A DNA stretch of 57,308 nt from Bacteroidales bacterium UBA1184. Its GTDB lineage: Bacteria > Bacteroidota > Bacteroidia > Bacteroidales > ML635J-15. A program made the translations under genes and the position numbers. The stretch covers positions 37,213 to 94,520 of the forward strand of contig DBYO01000019.1 of assembly GCA_002310235.1 (NCBI GenBank). Reading direction: 5' to 3'. Shown here in pieces: positions 18,001 through 24,360 of the stretch (the first letter of the stretch is position 1; every line of letters begins with the position of its first letter). The notes under the pieces were generated by a model. It worked only from the letters and a program-made list of their open reading frames with translations. It was not told the origin of the DNA and made no database searches.

Positions 18001-18142
18001 TGCAGTTAAGAGTTAAAAGTTTAAAGTTAAAAGTTGAGAGTTGTTTTCTACCAACTGTATTTATTTCTTGACAAGCTTCCTCCCTGGCATACGAAGCATG
18101 AGAATATATGCCATTACGGCAACATGATAATACTTTTTTCAT
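9086..18142 (-). CDS. Giant T9SS-secreted adhesin with fibronectin III, gingipain-type adhesin and beta-helix modules
   Basis: The 3018-residue product is exported by Sec (signal ending in GTVWGQ near residue 61) and then by T9SS. Its last ~80 residues are a type A sorting domain (AYPNPFNDDITVVL ... VYDMLGRLV ... VVKN). Jelly-roll-like segments lie near 65-215, 350-500 and 1920-2060. Fibronectin III domains lie near 240-335 and 508-680 (two near-identical copies), with others later. A cleaved-adhesin/MAM-like domain at about 718-888 contains the gingipain-type WTTIDADGDGYNW, and further MAM-like domains lie near 1421-1567 and 1658-1835. GLUG-type beta-helix regions lie near 950-1250 and 2215-2515, with InlB-like repeats between. 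No catalytic domain is visible. A binding or surface-layer role is inferred. The signal peptide seems built partly from an intergenic repeat. Confidence 0.85.
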   Translation of the reverse strand: MKKVLSCCRNGIYSHASYAREEACQEINTVGRKQLSTFNFKLLTLNCILLCLFFGGTVWGQTTVEIGDGGTTNNTYLPGYNFYDYSLTQQIYTDTEIGMAGTINSIAFKNTGTQKTRTYNIYMLHTDKDAFSSGTDWVAMSSGDLVFSGELTFTVNAWTTIDLDNPFAYDGSSNLLVGVADVTGDYTSSPHMACLVFNATSQAIRAYRDNTAYNITAPGVTGTVLSVKNQIELKITPSSAPICYTPRNLESVLTPGDGTVATLNWERHANGTENNWVLEYSTNSNFSGATSVNVSGTPTANLTGLAAETTYYARVKANCGGGSESGWTSTCEFTPTNVYAITVNDGSSTNGNVPIYGLWCDDITKSQFIIPSTALSTIQYGTINKLTFYSSNASVSWGSANFEVYMTETNETSISELVDYASMTKVMTAGSLSISGNIMEVTLSSPYQYLGGNLMIGFLQTVSGSYSSCSWYGVTATGASMGGYGTSISQQNFLPKITIEYTPSVAPTCPKPTNLTVSNVEARSAQLSWTAGGSETAWQICVNDDEANPISVTTNPYTLTGLTPETTYNVKVRANCGGDYSAWTSNSSFTTPIACPAPTSLTVSNVDTRSAQLSWTAGGSETAWQICINGDEAHPISVTTNPYTLTGLTPETDYDVKVRANCGGGDYSTWTSNESFTTLIACPAPTGLAYSDIEPGAATISWDDASVSGYNLRYGKAYTFDDGTMQGWTTIDADGDGYNWMLGSAVGGTYLVEGASLAGSGHNSSADLLSSGSFENVNITALTPDNYLVSPRINFGSGASIGFWACAQDVDFQSEHFGIAISTNGNTDPSDFTTIRECTFPGNMTREQSSWKYYEVDLSSYSGQGYVAIRHFNCTDMFMLNIDDITITQAIVIGATSPYLLGGLDPATTYGVQAQSDCDSEGLSSWCSPVIFTTGVPTKIKITPSAADEMTWAEFAGYVNDGYSYSGKTVTLMENIVSGVTDIVGTYASPIRYFSGTFDGGGHTLTVNISSLSPDAAVDNNEYKGVAPFRNIRNATIKDLVVTGSVTGNQHHTAGLVGFCADGSTNTIQNCLVHTNVTNSNPGVGTETNNYIGGIIGHNQTATTTIEGCVYDGTLTSEAFKGGMIGFSDYSTVTIQNSYFGGNYSTSDNFSPIGCKASNRTATLTFDNFYYNKDAGDFGGNTGYNIMNGATPTGTPKHGYTITGESPVTVAMNGSPTEYDVSGINAYSAGIVYDGDIIAGDGDNVALTLGGAPSGYYYEADYGTLTGSGSSYTLAMTGNNTKIYVVNCLRPENLGVSANNNSITITWDDNSASEWQVAVHTSDDGNPGSHIVGTVSERTYTVSSLASDQTRYLWVRAYCSASDQSVWIGPVNATTQCTEPTSLTATPFSSGAVLTWDSGTDEEYTVELGTPTYSNQTDVELINESFEGGSLPDGWTSEGSATWSVGTGDYSSSTGACDGDKNAKINHTSNDNVTYLVTPAIDLNGATSATLSCCYINRSWSGDVDGFGIYYRINGGSWTELFSTSEAHSSWTSTGDISLSTFGANFQLGFKMTDNYGYGVAIDKIVFSVTGNLPTGDYTWTPVTSSATMPYTLTGLTMGNTYYVRVKDQCDNTSDVVAFSPACTSPSDLTVEPSSRSAEVTWLGGDSYNLRYRTAFVGLQEGFSSAPSGWLFRTGALNNDGTASLSGTSSWSSGTSNNVFDSHIYMNFYSTKNYWLITPSISIQDDCLFNFDVAYTAYSGSNATPAQNCTTHRFAVLISTDNMESWTILREWNNNGSSYSLDGISTTGDNVSISLSSYAGQTAYIAFFAHSETTSYDNNIHFDNVKIGKAPGSWMPSNSGTSASSPYTISNLSPETAYDVQVQATCEGDWNTSATFTTTPLIPYDITASADPTEGGTVAFMAGPASGTTVNTHLPLDSYYHYGLSEQIYTPAEIGGGAISSIAFYSEQGTTNNGGIAFTRNIDIYMAHTNKSAFDNTNDWISVSSGDKVFSGTVTFNFEEWTTITFSTPFNYNGTSNLVLVVDDNTGDDTPSGNYLTCRAFTPAGGGNCSLFVRGGTNYDPTNPTNHADELLTVKNQILINPGSSSLTRIYPEGATCTVVATANDCYDFVNWTENDTQVSTDSAYSFTVTGDRNLVANFNLNNYTVTVEASPSEGGSVTGGGTYGCGNSTANLEATANTGYYFYQWADGNTDNPRTVNNITSDVTYTAIFKEAPHTIASETDWNNFAEAVSYGYDYNGEDVTQTADITVSTMVGGADAAGVYDESIFFKGTFDGGCNTITFNKANATEQYTAPFRRIDGATIQNVKVTGTVSSSNRFAGCVVAYSKGTSTVTNCINSTSITSTGNTHGGIVGMVGSGGTLNISGCVFNGTMSSGTDWSGILGLCNSGCTANISNCLFIPASVSVSSTSGTIFRSNGTVNPLSKCYYTQTMTNEQGDRVYSVTGGTGVDVSLQGSASPTYSCSGLDFYASGLTFNGTIYGSNLALSLGYEGLISGYTTSNGVLTGTSHTGVNDEYTLASLSSNAIINQTPCPFDNPPDGLIWKGGTDGDITNWEIATNWAVYNESETRYQLAGSAPSESSNVFIIRNDACNIVGVPSLSSNQECNDITLDGIGVNIADSKSLTVNGTANFISGIVNGDMAFGASASSTGAKIASHVNGTVTKTGNGSSFVFPTGNDNVLGTITATVGSGKVATVKFNHSTATNADGTHGFTLEQLPRWWNINDMCSSDGTSRFDHVSNYEYWNVTTTEALSGITLIVDAADAASHFSTAPADGPNENICAAAHYNCWKNLGGSANVSEGNITVTGVNLPLAISRAGDVDFSGILTLGSKSEDVVLPIELTSFTATCDGRSALVEWTTATERNNDYFSLERSDDAINFVEIARVAGAGNSIESIDYAYTDYGIHGGDNYYRLVQVDYDGTRTVSDIVLANCVEMSDGEPDVMAYPNPFNDDITVVLDNFGNRVASIEVYDMLGRLVMFRKADSPQNNYEMVLHLGSLPPATYNIRVSTADFVINKQVVKN
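16117..16621 (-). repeat. Near-identical tandem fibronectin III repeat inside the adhesin gene
   Basis: Two ~262-bp units (about 87 codons each) encode consecutive domains sharing QLSWTAGGSETAWQIC and TNPYTLTGLTPET. The nucleotide match is high enough to indicate recent duplication or ongoing conversion. Confidence 0.8.
18004..18045 (-). repeat. Intergenic-type repeat inside the adhesin signal-peptide region
   Basis: On the minus strand the sequence reads AACTCTCAACTTTTAACTTT and continues in the same style. This matches the CAACTTTCAACTTTTAAC arrays at 22409-22448. Here it is in frame and encodes QLSTFNFKLLTLN, the start of the hydrophobic core. Confidence 0.75.
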
Positions 18143-18175
18143 CTTACAAACACTCTAACAAAAAAAAACATGCTA

Positions 18176-18183
18176 TAAAGATA
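18176..18183 (-). promoter_or_regulatory. Possible -7 element for the adhesin gene
   Basis: TATCTTTA on the minus strand differs from TAnnTTTG at one position and lies 33 bases upstream of the ATG. Confidence 0.4.
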
Positions 18184-18872
18184 AAAATAATCCGTCGTTA
18201 CGATCGTACCAAAGCCAGAGTTTATATAAAATATTTTTCAACTCATTAATGTATAAAATATTTTATTGTAAATAGTAAAAACATAAATGTTTATAAATTG
18301 TATTTTATACGAAATACAAGATAACAAGGGATTTTATAAGAGGAAATAAATAGCAAAAAGAAGGGGAAAAGGGGGAAACTTAATGGTAGAAGGTCAAATT
18401 TATCGCTGTAGAGCCGTTGCGTGCAACGGCTTTAAACGAAAAAATGGTTCCGTCGTGAAGCTTGATAATAATTCCTTTCCGCTCGAGCCGCGGGGGCTTT
18501 TACTTGTTATTCGCCCCTACAACTGATTTTCAGCGGTGCTCATGATTGTCTTCGACAATTGTTGGCAAAAAGGAGATTGCTTCGCGAGGCTGCAAGCAGC
18601 GTTCCGCATAAATGAACTCACAAGCACCGTTCCTTGTGCTGTTCGTTCTATTTTACTTGCTTCGCTGCGTGAGCTAAAGGTTGCGGAATGTCGTGAAACG
18701 GATCGGAAAAGTACCAACAGGACACCGACAGTCCTCACTTGTAGTCATCGCGGAAGCTATGAGGGCAGTATTATTTGTAAAATTTGAAAAAAATTTGTTG
18801 AATTTAACTACGTTGAGGGCTTCGCCGTTCTGCCCGCAGGGCACTATACTACGCGGGAACGGCAAAGGACAC
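18184..18872. other. Non-coding interval with repeat fragments upstream of the adhesin
   Basis: No convincing gene is present. The interval begins very AT-rich. It then holds a perfect palindrome AGCCGTTGC-GT-GCAACGGCT (18412-18431), a block at 18602-18654 that matches the hairpin element near 29.6 kb at 47 of 53 positions, TTGCGGAATG at 18681-18690, and CGTTGAGGGCTTCGCCGTTC near 18815, which recurs near 56.7 kb. It looks like accumulated repeat debris. Confidence 0.7.
18602..18654. repeat. Degenerate second copy of the 29.6-kb hairpin element
   Basis: The segment from TTCCGCATAAATGAACTCAC onward aligns with 29615-29667 at 47 of 53 positions without gaps. The terminal TTGCGGAATG is found 27 bases further on, displaced by an insertion. 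Confidence 0.75.
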
Positions 18873-18912
18873 AAAAAAGTAGGGATTGGAATCAACCCAA
18901 ACCCTACTTTTT
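18873..18912 (-). terminator. Terminator of the 744-residue lipoprotein gene
   Basis: AAAAAGTAGGG and CCCTACTTTTT pair across an 18-base loop just past the stop codon and give a T-run on the minus strand. Confidence 0.75.
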
Positions 18913-18926
18913 GAATATTATTCAAA

Positions 18927-21161
18927 TTAATAGCGTACTACAGGAACGTATTTATAGAGCTGTGCCTTCGAAACTGTAGCGATACTATACGTAAGCTCCT
19001 GTTGAGCACCGTACTCAACTACCACAATCTTAGCATTGTCGGCATCAACCTCGTCGGATGTCCAATAAGTACCAATCAGATACGCATCTTCAAGATCGCC
19101 GTTTACATAAGCGCTTGCCATTGCTTCCATTTCGGCAGTCGACGGCAGATAAGCAGCCGAATTGCGGATGCGGCATGCCGATGCTGCAATTGTGTCATTA
19201 AGTCCGTAATGAGCCACAATAGCCTCTGTATTGCTCAAGCCAGAAACCATAGAACCGCTGCTCGGTACATCGGTAGTAATAACCAATTCGCCAGCTGCGC
19301 CCCATACTGCGGTATTTTCACCGGTTTGCTCACGATCGATAAGCGCCTCGAGTGTATAGTCGGCTCCAGCATAGAATACTATACCTTCGTACCTTCCAGA
19401 ACCTCCTACCTCGTATGTGTATTCTGTATAAACATCACTTTCTATAACCTCGTCGCCATATTTTGCATACAGACAGTACGCATAATAATTACCCTGCGAC
19501 AATCCGTCAAGCGTAAGATTTACAGAGCCCGAAACCGAAGAGGTAAATCTCTTGTACGAAATTCCAGAATCTCCATAATGTATAACTATGGAATCATTGT
19601 CGCCTCCTTCTTCACCGTCTGTGATCATGTATAAGAAACCATATTCGCTGCAAGTACGTCCGTTATGATTGAAAGTACACGGAATTACCAACGAATAAGT
19701 TGACTGCAACGAAGGAGTGCTACATGATATTTCGGGCGAAGATTGCATTGTAAAGTTCAAATTGTCACCCTTGTATTCGTAAAGCTCTCCATTATATTCA
19801 ACCTTCACTACTGCACAATAATATATTGTACTGCCAGCACCAAGAGCATTGCCCGACAAGGTAGCAGTAAATGTATTCTGTCCGGAAAGCAATTCACCTT
19901 CGACAAAATTTGTCATTGTTTGAGGTGAGTTGCCATAGTAGAAACCTATTGCGCTGCTATACTCAACACTACCCGAAACAATCTCTCCGTAAAGCAGTGC
20001 AGAAGCATTGGAAATACCTGTTATAGAATATCTTCCTGTATTAACAACAAACTCGCGCGAACCTTCGGTTGCAAACGTACTTTCGACGCTCCTGCAAGTT
20101 CTGCTATAACTATCGTAGTAGTATGCAAAGAGGTAATACTTGTATTCGGTATTCTGCTCGAGTTCGCTCATATTTACATAGAAGTCTTCACCGTCGAGTT
20201 CGCCGTAGAACCATCTTTCCGAATCGGGACTTCCTGCAGGATATGCAACCACACCGACTTCGTTTACCTTCGAAAGATCATAGCCTTCCTTCATGTAGAT
20301 ACGTCCACGTATGCTAGCGAAATCGACACCTGCATTAAGTTCGGTAGTCACAAGCGTCATTATCGAATCGACAGTGTTGCCTGTCTTGAAATTAACCGTA
20401 CGGCTGTACAATTCAATGTCTCTCATCGATGCGTATGCCTTTATCGAATATTCGGTCTCAAGAGCCAAGTCGGAAATGAAGCCTTCGAAAACTCCATTGC
20501 TGTTCGTCGGCTGCTGATCCTGAGTATAATTCTCAACTGGATAGAAGTTCCATTCCTCCAACGACACGTTGAGGTCGGCAAATTTCTTCTCTATATAGTA
20601 GAATCCGCCCCAAACTTCCTCATAAACGCCAGAATCCGGCTGTTCGTACTCGGCCAGTTTTGCGTATGCGTGAACATAGTCGCCGCCAACTTCCTTAACC
20701 ATAATGCCAAGACGAGTCTTTCCTGCGTACAACATTACAGGTGGCACAGTGAGTTCGTCGGTATCATCGGTAAAGATAAGCCAGTCGTTTTCGGCCTCCG
20801 GAATTATACCGCTCACCGACTCTCCGTCAACAACACCGTCAATCTTGATGCGGAATTTCATGTTCCTGAATATGTATATTCTGTCACCGGTATTGTCGTT
20901 CGAATAAATACCCGAACCTGTAGGATCGGAGAACACACAATTGTAAACAATATCCTCTCCGCTTTCATATATAATGGTTACGGTAGCTTCGAAAGCCTCC
21001 CATATACCTTTGCTATGAACCTTGCCCTTATGAGAAAAGCCTTTAACAAGTTGCATATTTATCGTACCAACCTGATTGAACTCGATTGGATCCTTGCGGC
21101 AGCCGACCAATGCCAATGCCACAAGAGCAACCACTGATATTATCGACAAAAACCTTTTCAT
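18927..21161 (-). CDS. Large surface lipoprotein with repeated Ig/fibronectin-like domains
   Basis: The 744-residue protein has a lipoprotein signal (LALVGC, Cys21). The body is a chain of beta-rich domains of about 95 residues with recurring phrases such as TEYSIKAYASM, NTEYKYYLFAYYYDS and NYYAYCLYAKYGD, the pattern of fibronectin III-like modules. The last ~120 residues (YLPSTAEMEAMASAYVNGD ... YWTSDEVDADNAKIVVVE) resemble the DUF1566/FISUMP lectin-like fold. No enzymatic motif is visible. The gene starts 6 bases after the stop of an outer-membrane barrel gene, so the two are probably co-transcribed and may form one surface complex. Confidence 0.7.
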   Translation of the reverse strand: MKRFLSIISVVALVALALVGCRKDPIEFNQVGTINMQLVKGFSHKGKVHSKGIWEAFEATVTIIYESGEDIVYNCVFSDPTGSGIYSNDNTGDRIYIFRNMKFRIKIDGVVDGESVSGIIPEAENDWLIFTDDTDELTVPPVMLYAGKTRLGIMVKEVGGDYVHAYAKLAEYEQPDSGVYEEVWGGFYYIEKKFADLNVSLEEWNFYPVENYTQDQQPTNSNGVFEGFISDLALETEYSIKAYASMRDIELYSRTVNFKTGNTVDSIMTLVTTELNAGVDFASIRGRIYMKEGYDLSKVNEVGVVAYPAGSPDSERWFYGELDGEDFYVNMSELEQNTEYKYYLFAYYYDSYSRTCRSVESTFATEGSREFVVNTGRYSITGISNASALLYGEIVSGSVEYSSAIGFYYGNSPQTMTNFVEGELLSGQNTFTATLSGNALGAGSTIYYCAVVKVEYNGELYEYKGDNLNFTMQSSPEISCSTPSLQSTYSLVIPCTFNHNGRTCSEYGFLYMITDGEEGGDNDSIVIHYGDSGISYKRFTSSVSGSVNLTLDGLSQGNYYAYCLYAKYGDEVIESDVYTEYTYEVGGSGRYEGIVFYAGADYTLEALIDREQTGENTAVWGAAGELVITTDVPSSGSMVSGLSNTEAIVAHYGLNDTIAASACRIRNSAAYLPSTAEMEAMASAYVNGDLEDAYLIGTYWTSDEVDADNAKIVVVEYGAQQELTYSIATVSKAQLYKYVPVVRY

Positions 21162-21167
21162 ATTGCT

Positions 21168-22211
21168 TTAAAATATTTTCTTTGACAATCTGATATAGAA
21201 ATTGAATTTCTGGCTGTCCTTAATGTTCTGGTTCTGGGTATAAACATATACCGGCTGAGCAACCACGCACATAAGGTCGATTCCCCAGTACGAGAAAGCA
21301 ATTGCACCTCTGACTTCGATAGAAGTGTATGCCTGGTTAGCCTTTTCGGTCGGGAACTCAAACTCATCGTTGTTCCACGAATAAGTGTGCTTGTGGTACA
21401 AAGTACCTGCCGAGCTATTCATAACGGCGAAACCAGCATGTATCGACATCCAACTGAAAGCTGGATAGTCGAACGAGGTGTTGCACGACAGCAAGTTACC
21501 GTTCGATGTCACATAATGTATCATTTCGTTGCCCGAACGCAATACGGTGTCTTCATCGTAGTAAGGAACTGCAAGCTTAATGTCGCGCTTGCACTTTCCG
21601 CTCAAACGATACGAAATGTTGTTGTATATTCTGAAATGCGTATGTCTGTACTGGAAGGTATTTGAGAATATGAAGTCGAAGCTACCAGTTCCCATCGGCA
21701 CGATATAACCCTTAGACATACGGTTCTGGTTTCCTGTCGGGAAACTAGAAGTGAACGATATCTGCTCGAAAATTGTCTGACGCTGCAACTTATACGACAG
21801 CGATGCGCTGACGTCTCCCAAGCCACCGTAAGCCGACACATATCCGTGCGAATATTTTGCCTTTCTCTGAATGTAGAAAGGGATAGCCACCGAAAGTGTG
21901 AATCCTTTGTAACCTACCGACAACGGCACGTTCAAATACTTACTCAACGGGCTGAAACCAACTTCTGCCGACACGCCGAACTGTACGTTTCCTTCGTCCA
22001 GCTTAAAGTTGTTCTCGGTTTCGGAATTACCCGGAACATTTATACCGGTATTTACAAGTGGGTCTTCAAGAAAACCTTCTGGGTTATCCTGCAAAGTCTC
22101 AACATTCTCTGGATACACTGTGATGTTCAATTCCTGCGCATATATGTAACCTACTGACAACAAAGTTCCCAATGTCAGCAACAGGAATAATCTTTTGATA
22201 CAATTACTCAT
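21168..22211 (-). CDS. Outer-membrane beta-barrel protein, function unknown
   Basis: The 347-residue protein has a cleavable signal peptide ending IYAQ, then alternating amphipathic strands rich in Tyr, Ser and Phe, and a C-terminal strand ending in Phe (FYIRLSKKIF), the usual outer-membrane insertion signal. Aromatic girdle patterns and SFPTGNQNRM resemble the MetA-pathway/transporter-type barrels of Bacteroidetes. The first ~45 mature residues (NVETLQDNPEGFLEDPLVN) are probably a periplasmic or plug-like segment. It heads a two-gene unit with the large lipoprotein. Transport or anchoring are both possible roles. Confidence 0.65.
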   Translation of the reverse strand: MSNCIKRLFLLLTLGTLLSVGYIYAQELNITVYPENVETLQDNPEGFLEDPLVNTGINVPGNSETENNFKLDEGNVQFGVSAEVGFSPLSKYLNVPLSVGYKGFTLSVAIPFYIQRKAKYSHGYVSAYGGLGDVSASLSYKLQRQTIFEQISFTSSFPTGNQNRMSKGYIVPMGTGSFDFIFSNTFQYRHTHFRIYNNISYRLSGKCKRDIKLAVPYYDEDTVLRSGNEMIHYVTSNGNLLSCNTSFDYPAFSWMSIHAGFAVMNSSAGTLYHKHTYSWNNDEFEFPTEKANQAYTSIEVRGAIAFSYWGIDLMCVVAQPVYVYTQNQNIKDSQKFNFYIRLSKKIF

Positions 22212-22236
22212 ATTTAACCTAATTACAATAATTACG

Positions 22237-22244
22237 CAAAAATA
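22237..22244 (-). promoter_or_regulatory. -7 promoter element for the barrel-lipoprotein unit
   Basis: TATTTTTG on the minus strand lies 25 bases before the ATG. Confidence 0.6.
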
Positions 22245-22329
22245 GACATTTTTTTTTGATTAACACATTTTTAATGAAAAAAAGTTTTGCGAATCTAGAC
22301 TTCAATGTTTCAACGTGCTCGATTATATA

Positions 22330-22374
22330 AAAAACATAGGCGAAGCAATACATTGCTTCGCCTATGTTTTTTTT
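22330..22374. terminator. Strong bidirectional hairpin terminator downstream of ispF
   Basis: A perfect 15-bp stem (CATAGGCGAAGCAAT / ATTGCTTCGCCTATG) with a 2-base loop is flanked by A-runs and T-runs on both sides. It ends the grpE-dnaJ-porV-ispF strand before the barrel gene promoter. Confidence 0.8.
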
Positions 22375-22375
22375 G

Positions 22376-22401
22376 TATAGACGTTGCTCGCAACGTCTAT
22401 A
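22376..22401. repeat. Perfect 12-bp palindrome
   Basis: TATAGACGTTGC and GCAACGTCTATA flank a TC dinucleotide. The core resembles the palindrome at 18412-18431 and belongs to the same intergenic hairpin class. Confidence 0.7.
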
Positions 22402-22404
22402 CAT

Positions 22405-22448
22405 ACTAACCAACTTTCAACTTTTAACTTTCAACTTTCAACTATCAA
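22405..22448. repeat. CAACTTTCAACTTTTAAC array overlapping the ispF stop
   Basis: The array consists of 6-7-base units CAACTTT/TAACTTT. It runs into the coding region, where it supplies the final Glu-Ser codons and the TGA of ispF. Confidence 0.8.
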
Positions 22449-22907
22449 CGTCGTTGCTTGCGCACTTATCCCCTCTTCCCTACCTTCGAAACCTAGTCCT
22501 TCGGTAGTCGTTGCCTTTATCGAAATCTGTGACTCGTCGATTTCAAGAACTGCAGCAAGAGTTTTCTGCATCTCGGGAATATAATCCTTTAGCTTGGGCT
22601 TTTGCAAAGAAATTACCGAATCGATATTACCGATTTCGTAGCCTTTCTCTTTCACAAGGCGATATGTTTCCTTAAGTAGTTTTTTGCTGTCGATGCCCTT
22701 GTATTTAGGGTCGCTGTCGGGGAAATGATAGCCTATATCGCGTAAGTTTGCCGCACCTAGAAGAGCGTCGCAAATGGCATGTATTAGCACATCACCGTCG
22801 GAATGCGCCACACAGCCCCTATTATAAGGAATTTGGATTCCTCCGAGGAAGAAATCCAAACCATCCTTTAATTTATGTACATCGTAACCTATTCCTATCC
22901 TGTACAT
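22431..22907 (-). CDS. ispF: 2-C-methyl-D-erythritol 2,4-cyclodiphosphate synthase
   Basis: This MEP-pathway enzyme makes the cyclic diphosphate intermediate of isoprenoid synthesis. Metal ligands D9 and H11 lie in GIGYDVHK, and H43 lies in HSDGDVLIHAICDALLGA. The FPDSDPKYKGIDS and ATTTEGLGFEGREEG signatures are complete. Length (158) is normal. The start codon shares one base with the upstream porV stop (TAATG), so the two are translationally coupled. The last residues (VES) depart from the usual ending and come from an intergenic repeat array that also provides the stop codon. Confidence 0.96.
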   Translation of the reverse strand: MYRIGIGYDVHKLKDGLDFFLGGIQIPYNRGCVAHSDGDVLIHAICDALLGAANLRDIGYHFPDSDPKYKGIDSKKLLKETYRLVKEKGYEIGNIDSVISLQKPKLKDYIPEMQKTLAAVLEIDESQISIKATTTEGLGFEGREEGISAQATTLIVES

Positions 22908-24220
22908 TATGCTTTCTTTGCTTCTTTTTCTGCCTTTCTTGCGTCACGCTGTTCCTTTGCAATGCCGCCGAAGTCGAAAGTAAGAGTGAATCTCAAAGTA
23001 TTCTGCAATGGATTTGCCTGTGTTACAGGAATCAAGTATGCAAAATCGAGTCCGAAAACATTAAGTCTCAAGCCAGCACCCACTGTTACATACTTACGGT
23101 TGCCCTTGTATGCATGCTCGTGGAAATAGCCAACTCTTACTGCGAACTGCTTTGCGTAGCAATATTCAACGCCAAGCGACATTGTTATTTCGGCCAATTC
23201 TTCACGAAAACGCGATGGCTTTCCATTGTGTACGAATGGAGTTGCGTCGCCAGGAGCATCCCACCACGAAGTGAACAATGCTGCAGGAACCGAAATATTA
23301 GGATCCTTGCCGTACTTTACAACAGGCTCGCTACCAGCCTTTACAGTATCACCGCTGGGCAATATTTCGCCAACTTGATAATATGTAGGTGACGATGGAA
23401 CAAGCAACTTGTTGAAATCAGCTGTAATCAACAGGTCGTTGTGCTCGTCGAAGCTAAGCATATAGCCGACGCCAGTGCGGAAGTTGGTAGGAATGAAATC
23501 GCGCTTTTCGTTCGAAGTATATGAAATCTTAGAACCGATGTTCGAGATATTCAAACCCCACATAACCGACGACTTCATGTTACCTGTCATAATGTCATCG
23601 TTCTTGTAGTAGAACGAAACATCGGCAGCAACCGAAGTACCAGCCTTCGACTGAACGCCATTGCCAACATCCTGACCACCAGTAAGGTTACTATAAATGA
23701 ATCTCATTGCCACAGAACCCGAGAAGTTCTTTGCCAGCAAACGTGCATACGACAAGTCCAACGAGAATTCACGCGGACGGAAATTCATTATAGTTACATT
23801 GTTTATATCCTTGAAAGTCATGCTTCCCAAGTCGAAATACAACAAAGAAGCACCAATAGCATTCTGAGCATTGAACTTGTAATAACCCGACAAATAAGCG
23901 AGGTTCATATCCGATACCAAAGCACGAAGCCAAGGTGTATATGATATAGAAACACCAAAATCATTTTCAATGAAAACATACTTTGACGGATTCCAGTGCT
24001 GCGAATTACCATCGGGGGTAGTTGCCACACCTGCATCGCCAAGACCACCGGCTCTTGTATCAGGAGCAATAGTCAAAAAAGAAACTGCTGTCGAAATAGT
24101 ATTCGGGGCATCGCGACCAATAACATCGTTATTTGGAGTTATACCATTATTTGATTGCGAATAACCACTTATACCTGCAAATAAAAGTATTGCAATAAAA
24201 AACGAAATTCTTTTTGTCAT
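22907..24220 (-). CDS. porV: Type IX secretion system outer-membrane shuttle PorV
   Basis: PorV (LptO/PG27) is a FadL-like outer-membrane barrel that collects cargo from the Sov translocon and carries it to the attachment complex. The N-terminal signature APDTRAGGLGDAGVATTPDG followed by SQHWNPSK is diagnostic. A signal peptide (ISFFIAILLFAGISGYSQ) and ~14 amphipathic strands follow. The C-terminus is unusual in having a charged Lys/Glu/Ala-rich tail after the last Phe-rich strand. The ATG at 24220 is chosen because the signal peptide begins there and TATTTTTG precedes it. It serves the three T9SS cargo proteins in this window, although none is adjacent. Confidence 0.93.
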   Translation of the reverse strand: MTKRISFFIAILLFAGISGYSQSNNGITPNNDVIGRDAPNTISTAVSFLTIAPDTRAGGLGDAGVATTPDGNSQHWNPSKYVFIENDFGVSISYTPWLRALVSDMNLAYLSGYYKFNAQNAIGASLLYFDLGSMTFKDINNVTIMNFRPREFSLDLSYARLLAKNFSGSVAMRFIYSNLTGGQDVGNGVQSKAGTSVAADVSFYYKNDDIMTGNMKSSVMWGLNISNIGSKISYTSNEKRDFIPTNFRTGVGYMLSFDEHNDLLITADFNKLLVPSSPTYYQVGEILPSGDTVKAGSEPVVKYGKDPNISVPAALFTSWWDAPGDATPFVHNGKPSRFREELAEITMSLGVEYCYAKQFAVRVGYFHEHAYKGNRKYVTVGAGLRLNVFGLDFAYLIPVTQANPLQNTLRFTLTFDFGGIAKEQRDARKAEKEAKKA

Positions 24221-24238
24221 GTTTAAAAATTTTGGCTG

Positions 24239-24246
24239 CAAAAATA
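24239..24246 (-). promoter_or_regulatory. -7 promoter element for porV-ispF
   Basis: TATTTTTG on the minus strand lies 18 bases before the porV ATG. Confidence 0.6.
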
Positions 24247-24255
24247 CATAAAATT

Positions 24256-24310
24256 AAAACTCTCATATAACGCAATAGTGTTTTTTTTATTGCATTGCTA
24301 TGAGAGTTTT
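24256..24310 (-). terminator. Hairpin terminator of grpE-dnaJ
   Basis: The outer arms AAAACTCTCATA and TATGAGAGTTTT and an inner stem GCAATA/TATTGC enclose a T-rich loop. It lies between dnaJ and the porV promoter. Confidence 0.65.
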
Positions 24311-24360
24311 TAGTTGAATTTAATACAAACCTATTATTATATTATATTAACATACACCAA

